The notes under the pieces: model-generated
The model's input: only the letters and a program-made list of their open reading frames with translations
What the model was told of the DNA's origin: nothing
Database searches by the model: none
In this document: positions 25,874-34,630 of the stretch, piece by piece
Layout: every line of letters starts with the position of its first letter
How positions within the stretch are numbered: position 1 is the stretch's first letter
Assembly: GCF_036639235.1 (NCBI RefSeq)
Contig: NZ_JAVWJB010000008.1
Location: forward strand, 1-64,000
Source of the DNA: Clostridium_AB sp036639235
Lineage (GTDB): Bacteria; Bacillota; Clostridia; Clostridiales; Caloramatoraceae
Reading direction: 5' to 3'
Length of the DNA: 64,000 nucleotides
Program-made: the position numbers and the translations under genes

Positions 25874-26749
25874 TTATGACTTCCTATTAAGTAGGTACTC
25901 TGTATAATATGTTAAAAATCCTGATTTGTCTATTTCTTTAGATATAACAAGAGCCTCATTAGTAAGATCATTTGCAAGACTTAAAGATTCCTCTATCCCT
26001 AGTAATGTTACAAAGGTAGATTTATTATTCTCTTTATCGCTTAAAGCGCGTTTTCCAAGGGACTTTGAATCGCTTGTATAATCTAAAACATCATCAACAA
26101 TTTGGAATACAAGTCCAATATTCTTTCCATACTCTGATATTTTAGATACTAAATCTTCTCTATTAGATATTAAAGCACCTACTACACATGAAGCTTCTAT
26201 TAATGCACCTGTTTTATTCGCATGCATCTTAATAAGTGTATCAAGTGGTATCTTCTGATTCTCAGATTCCATGTCAATTACTTGACCTAGTATCATGCCT
26301 CTTGTACCCGCTGCCCTTGATATTACATTACCAATTTCAATGTACTTAATATTATTCAGATCTTTAATTTTATTAAATATAATCTCATAGGCAAGATTTA
26401 AAAGTCCATCTCCTGCAAGTATTGCATTAGCCTCACCAAACTTAATGTGATTAGTAGGCATACCACGTCTTAAATCATCATTATCCATTGCTGGTAAGTC
26501 ATCATGAATTAAAGAATAGGTATGAATACATTCTATAGAAATAGCAAAAGGTAGTGCAGATAAAACGTCACCACCTAGTGCCTTTGTTATTGCAAGTGTA
26601 AGAGTTGGTCTAACCCTTTTTCCACCGGCTAATAGACTGTAATTCATAGAATCAATTATAGTCTTATGTGAATCATCATATTTTAAAATAGAACTTAAAT
26701 GGCTATCTATTAATTCCTTATACTCTACTACGTCTTTTTGGAATGTCAT
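25874..26749 (-). CDS. ispA: Polyprenyl (geranyl/farnesyl) diphosphate synthase
   Basis: Condenses isopentenyl diphosphate with allylic diphosphates to make geranyl or farnesyl diphosphate. The 291-residue, all-helical protein has the first Asp-rich motif in SLIHDDLPAMDNDDLRRGMPTNH near residue 85 and the second in FQIVDDVLDYTSDSKSLGK near residue 210, plus the LAGGKRVRP pyrophosphate-binding site near residue 40. The start codon overlaps the xseB stop as TAATG, so the genes are coupled. It is the last protein gene before OLE RNA. Confidence 0.95.
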   Translation of the reverse strand: MTFQKDVVEYKELIDSHLSSILKYDDSHKTIIDSMNYSLLAGGKRVRPTLTLAITKALGGDVLSALPFAISIECIHTYSLIHDDLPAMDNDDLRRGMPTNHIKFGEANAILAGDGLLNLAYEIIFNKIKDLNNIKYIEIGNVISRAAGTRGMILGQVIDMESENQKIPLDTLIKMHANKTGALIEASCVVGALISNREDLVSKISEYGKNIGLVFQIVDDVLDYTSDSKSLGKRALSDKENNKSTFVTLLGIEESLSLANDLTNEALVISKEIDKSGFLTYYTEYLLNRKS

Positions 26750-26994
26750 TATATCTCCTCCTGAGGTAGGAATTTTTCTTCCTTAAGTTCTCCACTTTTC
26801 TCCCTCATAATAACGTTTATCTTTGTTTCAGCATCATCAAGTCTGGCATTACAAAGTGATACAAGGTCCATTCCTTCTTTAAAAACTTTTATAGATTCTT
26901 CAAGGGAAAGATCTTCACTTTCCATTTTTGAAACTATTTCTTCAAGTCTCTCTATTGCTTCTTCGAAGTTTTTTTCTTTTTTTCTAGTTGCCAT
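26749..26994 (-). CDS. xseB: Exodeoxyribonuclease VII small subunit
   Basis: The small helical subunit of ExoVII, several copies of which bind each XseA. The 81-residue protein shows the family pattern FEEAIERLEEIVSKMESEDLSLEESIKVFKEGMDL, two antiparallel helices. The start ATG 26994 follows GGAGGGAA and lies 43 bases inside the end of xseA, so translation is coupled. Length is normal. Confidence 0.95.
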   Translation of the reverse strand: MATRKKEKNFEEAIERLEEIVSKMESEDLSLEESIKVFKEGMDLVSLCNARLDDAETKINVIMREKSGELKEEKFLPQEEI

Positions 26995-28265
26995 TTTGTT
27001 CCCTCCATTATCTTTTCTACTTTACAATTTACCATACCATCAATCATGTTAATCTTAATACTATCACCTTTTTCAACATCCTGTACCGTGTTTACAACCT
27101 TATCATTTAAGGTTACAAATGAATATCCTCTTTGAAGAGTATTAAGTGGGCTTAAAACATCAATTTTTGAAATTAATTCTATATACTTTTGCTTCTTAGC
27201 ATTAATTAATTTCTCGATATTAATTGATATGTCCTTTTGGTATAAATTTATATCATTTCTTGATGATTTTATATTATCATAAAAGCTATTAAATATCTTG
27301 TTATAAATTGTATCTACATATTGCATATTTTCCTTAAGCTTTCTTTCAGGTGATAACATATTAATTGTTTTTTCGTATGAAAGGTTGTTATTTCTCTTTT
27401 GCTTAATAGAGTTTTTTGTAATAGTGTGTATTCTTGAAACAATCGCATTAATCTTATAACTAATTTCATCATAAGAAGGTACTGTAACCTCTGCAGCATG
27501 TGATGGAGTTGAAGCTCTAAAATCTGCTACAAAGTCTGCAATCGTATAGTCTGTTTCATGTCCTACTGCTGAAACTATAGGTGTTTTGCTTGAATATATA
27601 CATCTAGCAAGTTCTTCTTCATTGAAGCACCAAAGCTCCTCAATAGACCCTCCCCCTCGTCCAATAATAATAACATCAACATCGCCTCTACTATTAAAAT
27701 AATTTATTCCTTCTATTATAGTTTTATGTGCACCTTCTCCCTGTACCGTTGCAGGGTATAGTAGAATATTAACTCCCTTATACCTTTTAGTAGAAACATT
27801 AATAATATCCCTAATAACTGCACCTGTTGGAGAGGTTACAACACCTATTTTTTGTGGAAAAAGTGGCAAGGATTGCTTCCTTGCCACATCAAATAAACCT
27901 TCTGTTTCTAGTTTTTTCTTAAGCTGCTGATAAGCTTCATATAGATCCCCAATACCATCTACATTCATGCTCTTACAATACAACTGATACTTTCCGTCTC
28001 TTTCGTACACGGAAACTCTACCTCTAACTAGAACCTTTTGTCCATTTTGTGGCTTAAACTTTAATGAAGTTGCGTCTGTTTTAAACATAACACAGCTAAG
28101 TTTTGCCTTATCGTCCTTAAGGGTAAAGTACATATGCCCAGACGAATGGTGGGTAAAGTTAGAGAGTTCTCCACTTATATATATATTGTTAAGTTCTAAA
28201 TCATATTCAAAAAGTTCCCTAATGTATGAGTTAACCTCATAAACACTAAAGTATTTATTGTTCAT
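26952..28265 (-). CDS. xseA: Exodeoxyribonuclease VII large subunit
   Basis: Catalytic subunit of ExoVII, which degrades single-stranded DNA from both ends. The 437 residues begin with an OB-fold domain (VNSYIRELFEYD...VRGRVSVYERDGKYQLYC). The catalytic domain follows, with GVVTSPTGAVIRDI near residue 145, the IIIGRGGGSIEELWCFNEEELARCI stretch and SAVGHETDYTIADFVADFRASTPSHAAE. A long coiled coil (about 280-390) and the typical end LQRGYSFV complete it. It overlaps folD by 11 bases and xseB by 43. Confidence 0.96.
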   Translation of the reverse strand: MNNKYFSVYEVNSYIRELFEYDLELNNIYISGELSNFTHHSSGHMYFTLKDDKAKLSCVMFKTDATSLKFKPQNGQKVLVRGRVSVYERDGKYQLYCKSMNVDGIGDLYEAYQQLKKKLETEGLFDVARKQSLPLFPQKIGVVTSPTGAVIRDIINVSTKRYKGVNILLYPATVQGEGAHKTIIEGINYFNSRGDVDVIIIGRGGGSIEELWCFNEEELARCIYSSKTPIVSAVGHETDYTIADFVADFRASTPSHAAEVTVPSYDEISYKINAIVSRIHTITKNSIKQKRNNNLSYEKTINMLSPERKLKENMQYVDTIYNKIFNSFYDNIKSSRNDINLYQKDISINIEKLINAKKQKYIELISKIDVLSPLNTLQRGYSFVTLNDKVVNTVQDVEKGDSIKINMIDGMVNCKVEKIMEGTKWQLEKKKKTSKKQ

Positions 28266-29106
28266 ATTCTAATGAAGCCTCCAAAACATTTTCTACAAGC
28301 ATTGTAGTTGTCATAGCTCCAACTCCACCTGGTACTGGTGTAATATGTGATGCTTTTTCAAGCACGCCTTCAAAGTCAACATCACCTTTTAGTTTTCCAT
28401 CAACCATGTTAACTCCAGCGTCTATAACTACAGTGCCCTCTTTTACCATATCAGCAGTAATAAGGTTAGCTTTACCTGCTGCACTTACTATTATATCACA
28501 ATTTAGAGTTTCTGACTTTAAGTCCTTTGTTTTAGAATGACAGATGTTAACCGTCGCACCTTCATTTAGTAGTAACAGGGCAACTGGCTTACCAACTACA
28601 TTACTTCTACCTACTACACATACCCTTGTCCCAACAAGATCCATGCCACATTCTTTAATAAGTCTAACTATACCCTTTGGAGTACATGGCTTTAGACATT
28701 TTTCTCCCCTAAAAAGCTTTCCTGTATTATCAAGATTAAAACAGTCAATATCCTTATTTGGAGAAATAGATCTTGCTACGTTGTCTGGAGATATGTGCTT
28801 TGGAAGTGGAACTTGTACAATAATTCCGTTAATATCTTCTCTTTCGTTAAGGTTCTCTATTAATGAGATTACCTCATCCTCAGTGCTCTCCTCTGGTAGT
28901 TCAAACATTGTATATTCTACCCCAACCTCATGGGACACTTTCTGTTGACCCTTAACATATGATATTGATGAAGGGTCACTTCCTACTAATATTGCAGCAA
29001 TTCCAGGAGCTCTTCCCTTAATATTAATATGCTCCTTAACTCTTTCCTTAAGTTCTTCTCTTATATTTGCAGCTATTTCCTTAGCGTTAATTACTATTCC
29101 ACTCAT
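28255..29106 (-). CDS. folD: Bifunctional methylenetetrahydrofolate dehydrogenase/cyclohydrolase
   Basis: Interconverts 5,10-methylene- and 10-formyl-tetrahydrofolate, important for one-carbon supply and, in anaerobes, acetogenic or purine metabolism. The 283 residues carry the catalytic Lys in SYVKGQQK near residue 55, IIVQVPLPKHI, and the NADP-binding VVGRSNVVGKPVALLL near residue 165, then the C-terminal TPVPGGVGAMTTTML. The ATG 29106 has GAGGTGAT upstream. It heads the xseA-xseB-ispA genes and probably has a promoter in the 178-base gap before it. Confidence 0.96.
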   Translation of the reverse strand: MSGIVINAKEIAANIREELKERVKEHINIKGRAPGIAAILVGSDPSSISYVKGQQKVSHEVGVEYTMFELPEESTEDEVISLIENLNEREDINGIIVQVPLPKHISPDNVARSISPNKDIDCFNLDNTGKLFRGEKCLKPCTPKGIVRLIKECGMDLVGTRVCVVGRSNVVGKPVALLLLNEGATVNICHSKTKDLKSETLNCDIIVSAAGKANLITADMVKEGTVVIDAGVNMVDGKLKGDVDFEGVLEKASHITPVPGGVGAMTTTMLVENVLEASLEYEQ

Positions 29107-29152
29107 TTGATCACCTCATAAACCTATAAATAAACAATTAAATAATACTAAT

Positions 29153-29180
29153 ATTTTATCAAACTAAACCAATTGTGTAA
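29153..29180 (-). promoter_or_regulatory. Candidate promoter upstream of folD
   Basis: On the minus strand TTACAC (29175-29180), 16 bp and TAAAAT (29153-29158) form a plausible sigma-A promoter in the AT-rich gap before folD. The -35 box is weak. Confidence 0.35.
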
Positions 29181-29283
29181 CACATTTAATTAAAAAGAAT
29201 ACATTACTTATAATTGAAATTAGTTTATCATTTTGTTGCAAAAATGTCTAGTGTGAAAATATAAAAAATTAAAAGATTTTTTA

Positions 29284-30207
29284 TTAACAACCCTCTTCAA
29301 ACAACCTTTTATAAGCTATTTTAGCAACACCAACTGCATTATCTGCACCATATTTACTTTTTGCAAAATGAATGTTACATAAGTTATTTCTTTTAAAATG
29401 GGCCTTCAAAAACTCACTTGAACTTACTCCACCTATAAATATTATTGGCAATTCGTACGTTTTGATAAGAATTTCACATATCTTATGTAAAGTTTTTGAG
29501 ATACATTTCATAACAGCGTATGCTATTTCCTCATTACTATACTTATTATCAAAAAATCTAATAGCCATTGTTTCTTGACCAGAAAAATTCATATTAAGTC
29601 CATTTACCTTAGATGGAATAATTAAATTCCCTATCTTCTTTAAGGCTAGCTTATCTACTTCACTTCCTGCTGGGAAACTATATCCCATTTTAACCCCTAC
29701 TCTATCTACAAATTGTCCTACACTAATATCAAGACTTTCCCCTATTAAGTCTATACTATATCCACTACCTTCATCTAAAACATGTAAAACCTCTGTGGTT
29801 CCACCTGATATATGTATTGCTATAAATTCCTTAAATGACTTATTAATTGAATTAAGTCCCGCTTCTATATGCCCCTCCTGATGAGTTGTTTCTATAAGTG
29901 GAACATTAAGTGCAGATGCTATACTTGATGCTACTGAATGCCCACCTAAAAACACAGGCATATATGAACCCTTAACAGGTCTTGGCTTTGTGCTTACTGC
30001 TACTCCATTAACATTATGTCCCTTAATAGACTCTAGAAGTAGAGGTAAGTTCTTTATATGCTCAAAAAGGGCATCTGATTGTCTCAGACCCCTTTTTCCA
30101 CTTTCAACAGAAAGCATTTTCCTATTATCAATTATAATTCCTTTTTCAGAATATATAGCTATTGAAGTTGTGTAGTTACTTGTATCAATACCAAGCACTT
30201 TTTTCAC
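29284..30207 (-). CDS. TsaD/Gcp-like ASKHA protein (paralogue)
   Basis: A 307-residue member of the Kae1/TsaD family, shorter than genuine TsaD (about 340). It keeps the N-terminal LGIDTSNYTTSIAIY nucleotide loop, the metal-binding HQEGH (H-x3-H) near residue 107, the AIHISGGTTEVLHV phosphate loop and the C-terminal FIGGVSSSEFLKAHF. TsaD makes the t6A base of tRNA with TsaB and TsaE, neither of which is here. Many clostridia carry such a second copy between nusB and folD, so this is likely the paralogue and not the essential enzyme. Its role is unknown. The GTG start overlaps the nusB stop as TAGTG. Confidence 0.8.
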   Translation of the reverse strand: MKKVLGIDTSNYTTSIAIYSEKGIIIDNRKMLSVESGKRGLRQSDALFEHIKNLPLLLESIKGHNVNGVAVSTKPRPVKGSYMPVFLGGHSVASSIASALNVPLIETTHQEGHIEAGLNSINKSFKEFIAIHISGGTTEVLHVLDEGSGYSIDLIGESLDISVGQFVDRVGVKMGYSFPAGSEVDKLALKKIGNLIIPSKVNGLNMNFSGQETMAIRFFDNKYSNEEIAYAVMKCISKTLHKICEILIKTYELPIIFIGGVSSSEFLKAHFKRNNLCNIHFAKSKYGADNAVGVAKIAYKRLFEEGC

Positions 30208-30656
30208 TACTTATCAAACTCCTTCTGTATACTTCCAAGTATTCCGTTTACAAATGATTTTGATTTATCTTCACAGTAGATCTTAGATAATTCTAAGGCT
30301 TCATTAATAGCTGAAGCATTAGGTATATCATTTTCGCTTGTCATTTCATATATTGCAATTCTCATAATAGCAAGCTCTACCTTACCGATTCTAGAAACCT
30401 TCCATCCTCTTGAATACTTCTCTATATAAGAATCTATGTTATCAAGATTAGTTTCAATTCCCATAACAGTAGTTCCGATATAATCCATTTCGCTATTTGA
30501 TAGCTCTAATGTATCAAACTCTGTCTCATCGTCACCTTCAAAGACTATGCTTTTTGCTTCATTATAATTATCTAAAATCTCTTGTGCTACTGCATCCTTT
30601 AAAGAAAGCTGATAAACAAGATGCATTGCTACCTCTCTAGCTTTTCTTCTACTCAT
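30207..30656 (-). CDS. nusB: Transcription antitermination factor NusB
   Basis: NusB with S10 (NusE) binds boxA in rRNA transcripts to prevent early termination. The 149-residue all-helical protein opens with MSRRKAREVAMHLVYQL and ends with IPNASAINEALELSKIYCEDKSKSFVNGILG, both family signatures. ATG 30656 has GGAGGAAG upstream. It follows the asp23 gene, a standard neighbour in clostridia, with a hairpin between them that may set the ratio of the two products. Confidence 0.95.
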   Translation of the reverse strand: MSRRKAREVAMHLVYQLSLKDAVAQEILDNYNEAKSIVFEGDDETEFDTLELSNSEMDYIGTTVMGIETNLDNIDSYIEKYSRGWKVSRIGKVELAIMRIAIYEMTSENDIPNASAINEALELSKIYCEDKSKSFVNGILGSIQKEFDK

Positions 30657-30729
30657 GTGTCTTCCTCCATTATTCTGGTATTACCCTACTGTGCATGTTA
30701 TAGAATAGGTCTAAACGTATTTTTACTCA

Positions 30730-30759
30730 AATTAACCCTCTGCAAACAGAGGGTTAATT
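30730..30759 (-). terminator. Strong hairpin between asp23 and nusB
   Basis: AATTAACCCTCTG pairs perfectly with CAGAGGGTTAATT around CAAA (13 bp). The following minus-strand sequence (TTGAGTAAAAA) has no proper T run, so it may act as a partial terminator or mRNA stabiliser and not as a full stop. Confidence 0.55.
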
Positions 30760-30768
30760 ATGAATTAA

Positions 30769-31134
30769 TTATTTATCTTTGTCTTCCTTTGGCATAGTAA
30801 TGCCTTGTACATGTACGTTAACACATGCTACTGAAAGACCTGACATAGTCTCAACTGATTTCTTTACGTTACTTTGTACCTTTGACGCTACATCAAGTAT
30901 CTTTTCGCCATACTCAATTACTAAATGTATATCAATAGTAGCATCATCTTCGCCAACTTGAACCTTTACTCCCTTAGTAGAGCTCTTAACTCCAAGTTTC
31001 TCTGTAAAGTCTTTACCACCTAGTGATGCTACTCCCTTAACTTCTGAAGCAGCCATTGAAGCTATTACTGTTATAACATCTGAAGCGATTCTAACTGACC
31101 CAATTTCTTCAGTTACGTTTATGTTTTCTTCCAT
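30769..31134 (-). CDS. Asp23/Gls24 family envelope stress protein
   Basis: A small acidic protein of the YqhY/Asp23 family that lies near the membrane and in relatives affects fatty-acid synthesis or envelope stress. The 121 residues show the typical GSVRIASDVITVIASMAASEVKGVASLGG start and the VASKVQSNVKKSVETMSGLSVACVNVHVQGI end. GTG 31143 opens the frame but belongs to the GGGAGGTG ribosome site; ATG 31134 is preferred. It lies between the spoIIIA operon and nusB, a place conserved in clostridia. Confidence 0.9.
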   Translation of the reverse strand: MEENINVTEEIGSVRIASDVITVIASMAASEVKGVASLGGKDFTEKLGVKSSTKGVKVQVGEDDATIDIHLVIEYGEKILDVASKVQSNVKKSVETMSGLSVACVNVHVQGITMPKEDKDK

Positions 31135-31249
31135 TATATACACCTCCCAAATAGGAATCGGATATTTTAAGGTTATTATATCAGAAAAAACTTTAATTTA
31201 CAAAGTTTAATATGCTTTATATAGTATTTTGCACATAATCCTTATAAAA

Positions 31250-31274
31250 AATACGCCTAACTAGTAGGCGTATT
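31250..31274 (-). terminator. Terminator of the spoIIIA operon
   Basis: AATACGCCTA pairs with TAGGCGTATT around a 5-nt loop, followed by TTTTT on the minus strand, 8 bases after the spoIIIAH stop. Confidence 0.85.
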
Positions 31275-31281
31275 ATATGTA

Positions 31282-31800
31282 TTATTGGTTTTGCTTAACA
31301 ATAATCCCTGTTGGAGCTACTCCACTAGCCCTTACAGCAATATCTTTAATTTGGTTAACTCTTTCTCCATTTAACTTATCTTGGCTCTTAACGCAAATCT
31401 CAACACCATTATCATCAATTATGCAAAGAGCTTCTTCAAAGCCTTTTTCCTTAACCATAGTTTCGATTTTAGTTTCTTTTTCACCCTTTTCAATTATGCT
31501 CATAAGTTTTCTTGTAGCCTTTTCCTTTGACTCCTTAGTTGCATTTTTATTGTTGATTATGCTTTCAAGTTCTTGCTTCATTGTTGTTCTTTGATTTTCT
31601 CTAGCCATTCTTCCCTCTGCAAAAAAGTTCTTAGTTGTTTCCTTTTTCATACCTAAAGTTTCAGTGATCTCTGTTTCAGGCTTAAGGACCATATCTGTAT
31701 CTTTAAAAGAATCGTTAAACTCTTTAGCAAAGAAACTCGCACATCCTATAAGTCCTATTAACACTGCAATTATTACTGTTTGTTTTTTAAAATTTGGCAT
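31282..31800 (-). CDS. spoIIIAH: Stage III sporulation protein AH
   Basis: Mother-cell half of the SpoIIQ-SpoIIIAH channel that joins mother cell and forespore. The 172 residues have one N-terminal membrane segment (TVIIAVLIGLIGCASFF), a charged coiled-coil region and a C-terminal ring-building (RBM) domain with INNKNATKESKEKATRKLM and ALCIIDDNGVEICVKS. GTG 31812 was rejected because it lies in the GGTGGGG ribosome site; ATG 31800 fits. It is the last gene of the eight-gene operon and ends at a terminator. Confidence 0.93.
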   Translation of the reverse strand: MPNFKKQTVIIAVLIGLIGCASFFAKEFNDSFKDTDMVLKPETEITETLGMKKETTKNFFAEGRMARENQRTTMKQELESIINNKNATKESKEKATRKLMSIIEKGEKETKIETMVKEKGFEEALCIIDDNGVEICVKSQDKLNGERVNQIKDIAVRASGVAPTGIIVKQNQ

Positions 31801-31860
31801 TAATAACCCCACCTTCCATTATGTTTAATAAATTATATGTAAAGTTAAGATGATATATTC

Positions 31861-32493
31861 TTAACTTTTTTTCATAGGAGCAACAAAAACTTTATTTGCT
31901 GGTAAATTTAAAAGTGTTTTAACTGCACCTATAACATCCTCCTTAACTGAGGAATTTGTAGCACCCTCTGCAACAATCATAACCCCACCTATAGTTGGCC
32001 TTACTTCCTTAACTATTAAGGCTTTACTCTTAGATGATTCTCCTGTTGTAACAACAGTGCTTGACTTATTATTTTCTGTAATGGTACGAACTCCGCCTTC
32101 CTTATCCTTTTCCTCAGTTTTTTTGTTACTATCATTACTATTTACAGCAGGAATACTTTCACTACTTCCCTCAAAATAAATAGCAACTGTAACCTTACCC
32201 ACTCCTGCAATTTGATTTAATGTATTTTCAACATCCTTCTTTAGTTTTTCCTCGTAATCCTTAACTCCAGTTGTTTGCTGACTTTCACTTGATGTAACCT
32301 CAACCTCACTATCCTCAACTATTTCCTTAGCAGGCTTATCTATACTCTTTTTATCACTATTTATATTTAATAGCCCTGCTCCCGTTTTACCTACTAACAT
32401 AAATAAAACACCAAGCACTAAAAAGAAGGCAACATTAGTAAAAAATTTCTTAGGATCTTCATAAAGCTTTTTTAGATATTCTTTAATTTTCAT
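31861..32493 (-). CDS. spoIIIAG: Stage III sporulation protein AG
   Basis: Forms a large secretion-like ring in the outer forespore membrane. The 210-residue protein has a membrane helix near residues 17-37 (FFTNVAFFLVLGVLFMLVG), a Ser/Glu-rich linker, and a split ring-building domain, with YEEKLKKDVENTLNQIAGVGKVTVAIYFEGS and a C-terminal VRPTIGGVMIVAEGATNSSVKEDVIGAVKTLLNLPANKVFV. The break between the halves is a low-complexity insert of about 40 residues. It lies 48 bp before the AH gene. Confidence 0.93.
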   Translation of the reverse strand: MKIKEYLKKLYEDPKKFFTNVAFFLVLGVLFMLVGKTGAGLLNINSDKKSIDKPAKEIVEDSEVEVTSSESQQTTGVKDYEEKLKKDVENTLNQIAGVGKVTVAIYFEGSSESIPAVNSNDSNKKTEEKDKEGGVRTITENNKSSTVVTTGESSKSKALIVKEVRPTIGGVMIVAEGATNSSVKEDVIGAVKTLLNLPANKVFVAPMKKS

Positions 32494-32503
32494 ACCCTTC
32501 TCC

Positions 32504-33073
32504 TTACTTTATAAACTTAACCTCAGATGCTGATATATTAAAGTCATTTTTAAGCACCCTTAAAACATCAGGGTCACTTTCTGCTACTTCTTTCTTCTCT
32601 TTCCCAATCACTACTTCCTCAACTGTAGATACAGCCATTTCGCCTTGGGTTTTCCTAAGGGTTATATTTTTAACTCCCTCATATCCACTTCCCATATTGG
32701 TATTTTTAAGACTTATTGAAACAACTTCATAATCCTTACCTGTTTGACTTTTTATTTGCTGCTTTATATTTGTTTTAAAACTAACACTAAAAGCCTCTAT
32801 TGTTTTTTTATCAAACTGCTTCTTAGCCTTTTCACTATCTACTTTTTCATAATTATTAAGTGATGCTGTGTACTTGTCCATCATATCCCCAACATTAAAA
32901 TCGTTATGTATAACCTTAAATATTGGAGTAAGAACCACTATCATAATCAAAAGTCCAGTTCCTATTTTTACATACTTTTTTATAGGATTGTCTGGGAGTA
33001 TTAACTCTACTATTGTTATAAAAAGTACAGTTGTAACAACCGACATTATCCATTCTCTAAAAAAATCTATCAT
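32504..33073 (-). CDS. spoIIIAF: Stage III sporulation protein AF
   Basis: Membrane component of the SpoIIIA complex with a ring-building-like fold. The 189 residues start with two membrane helices (about 8-26 and 35-56, VGTGLLIMIVVLTPIFKVI), a pattern typical of AF, then a soluble domain with IKQQIKSQTGKDYEVVSISL. It lies 6 bp downstream of AE and 10 bp upstream of AG. Recognition rests on the AF-specific ELILPDNPIKKYVKIGTGLLIM stretch and operon order. Confidence 0.92.
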   Translation of the reverse strand: MIDFFREWIMSVVTTVLFITIVELILPDNPIKKYVKIGTGLLIMIVVLTPIFKVIHNDFNVGDMMDKYTASLNNYEKVDSEKAKKQFDKKTIEAFSVSFKTNIKQQIKSQTGKDYEVVSISLKNTNMGSGYEGVKNITLRKTQGEMAVSTVEEVVIGKEKKEVAESDPDVLRVLKNDFNISASEVKFIK

Positions 33074-33079
33074 TAATTA

Positions 33080-34222
33080 TCACCCTACAGTCATGATCAA
33101 CCTTCCTGTGGTTGTTATTATTGTTATCATTATGAAAAACATTATGGCAACACATAGAAGACTTGAGAAAATAACAGTAAAACTTCCACCAACACTACTT
33201 AAACAGTCTATTATTTTTCTATCAACTACAGGCTCCATAACTGAAGCTACAAATTTATATATAAGTGTAATTATCATTATTTTGAGTAATGGGAAAATAC
33301 AAATAAATATCATTATAATAAGCCCTACTATACTTAATGCATCCTTAAGAACTACAGAATAGCCAACTACTGTTGTTATTGCGTCTGATAAGGACTTCCC
33401 AACTAGTGGTATAAAATTATCAACAAAGAACCTTGTGGTTTTAAGTGTTACTGCATCCATTGTTGCTGCTGTAGAGCTTCTTATTGTCATCATAGTTATA
33501 AATATTGTCATTATAAATCCTAGTGCCCAAAGACTTACCTGCTTTATTAATGATGCAAGCTTTTTAACCTTAGGTTCATCACTTAAGCTGTTTACAATAT
33601 TTAAGGCTACAACACATGCAGTACAAGGAATAATAAACCCCTTAATTACTGTGCTAAATATACTTATAACAATCATCATTACAGGGTCTAATGTTGCAGC
33701 TGACACTACTCCACCGGTTCCTGCTATTAACATCATAAGAGGAGGTATTAATATACATATAAATTCCATCATCTTATCTATAGTGTTTATTGCAAGGTTA
33801 TATACAAGTAAAAAGCTTTTTACTATTATCATTATTAAGGTAAATATACAGGCATAATGTGCAACTTTACCTATACTACTTTCATTAAATGCAGATTGTA
33901 TGTTTTGGAGCACTGCACTTAAAATTCCAAGTATTAAAAGTTCTACTAAAAGCCTTGAACTTGCTACTACTTCCTTAACTATAACCTTACCTAGGGAAGC
34001 AAATGCTTCCTTTACAGTTCCAGAAAAGGAACCTGTCTCTTGATATGTAGCTACAATCTCTTTAATACTAAATTCCGGTATGTAGTCTGAACTTTCCTTA
34101 AGATCATTGGCAAAATCTTCTATTCTCTTAAGGTCAACTCCACCATCTTCATATGCATATACCTTAGACGGTAAAGCCAAGAGTATAACTGCTATGAAAA
34201 GTCCAATTATTATCTTTTTCAT
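33080..34222 (-). CDS. spoIIIAE: Stage III sporulation protein AE
   Basis: A polytopic membrane protein of the SpoIIIA complex, thought to form its transport core. A signal-like N-terminal helix (IIIGLFIAVILLALPSKVYA) precedes a soluble segment, followed by at least six hydrophobic helices to the C-terminus. Conserved stretches include PPLMMLIAGTGG and KSLSDAITTVVGYSV. GTG 34231 is part of a GGGTGG ribosome site, so ATG 34222 is used, giving 380 residues. It is flanked by AD and AF with gaps of about 10 bp. Confidence 0.93.
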   Translation of the reverse strand: MKKIIIGLFIAVILLALPSKVYAYEDGGVDLKRIEDFANDLKESSDYIPEFSIKEIVATYQETGSFSGTVKEAFASLGKVIVKEVVASSRLLVELLILGILSAVLQNIQSAFNESSIGKVAHYACIFTLIMIIVKSFLLVYNLAINTIDKMMEFICILIPPLMMLIAGTGGVVSAATLDPVMMIVISIFSTVIKGFIIPCTACVVALNIVNSLSDEPKVKKLASLIKQVSLWALGFIMTIFITMMTIRSSTAATMDAVTLKTTRFFVDNFIPLVGKSLSDAITTVVGYSVVLKDALSIVGLIIMIFICIFPLLKIMIITLIYKFVASVMEPVVDRKIIDCLSSVGGSFTVIFSSLLCVAIMFFIMITIITTTGRLIMTVG

Positions 34223-34232
34223 ACTAACCACC

Positions 34233-34619
34233 CTAAGGTAATATTTTCACTACCAAATCCATTACTGCCATAAGTATTGGTATTGATAAGGATATTATTA
34301 TTATCTTTCCTGCAAACTCTATTTTTGAGGCTATTGATGATTGACCTGCATCTCTACATATTTCTACTCCAAAGGAGGCTAGATAAGCAACTCCAATAAT
34401 TTTAAGAACTATATTTAAATAGGCCATATCAATATTAACTCTTTGTGATATTTGCTGAAGAGCCTGAACCACAACTGTAAGCTTTGTTACCATAAACAAA
34501 AATATTATTATTCCAGCTGCTAAACTTAATTGAAGGGCAAGTTCAGGTCTTTGATCCTTTAAAAAAACTACTATTATCGTAGCTACTATTCCTATAACTA
34601 CAACTTGTCCTATTTCCAT
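34233..34619 (-). CDS. spoIIIAD: Stage III sporulation protein AD
   Basis: A 128-residue membrane protein with four hydrophobic helices and the family stretch LKIIGVAYLASFGVEICRDAGQSSIASKIEFAGKIIIISLSIPI near the C-terminus. With AC and AE it makes up the membrane base of the feeding-tube channel. It lies 11 bp after AC. Family size in Bacillus is about 133, so it is complete. Confidence 0.94.
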   Translation of the reverse strand: MEIGQVVVIGIVATIIVVFLKDQRPELALQLSLAAGIIIFLFMVTKLTVVVQALQQISQRVNIDMAYLNIVLKIIGVAYLASFGVEICRDAGQSSIASKIEFAGKIIIISLSIPILMAVMDLVVKILP

Positions 34620-34630
34620 TTAATCCCCCT

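Noticed and set aside
33435..33857. Long plus-strand open frame opposite spoIIIAE
   Set aside because: Hydrophobic membrane codons on one strand often leave the other strand open. Operon continuity and family match support only spoIIIAE.
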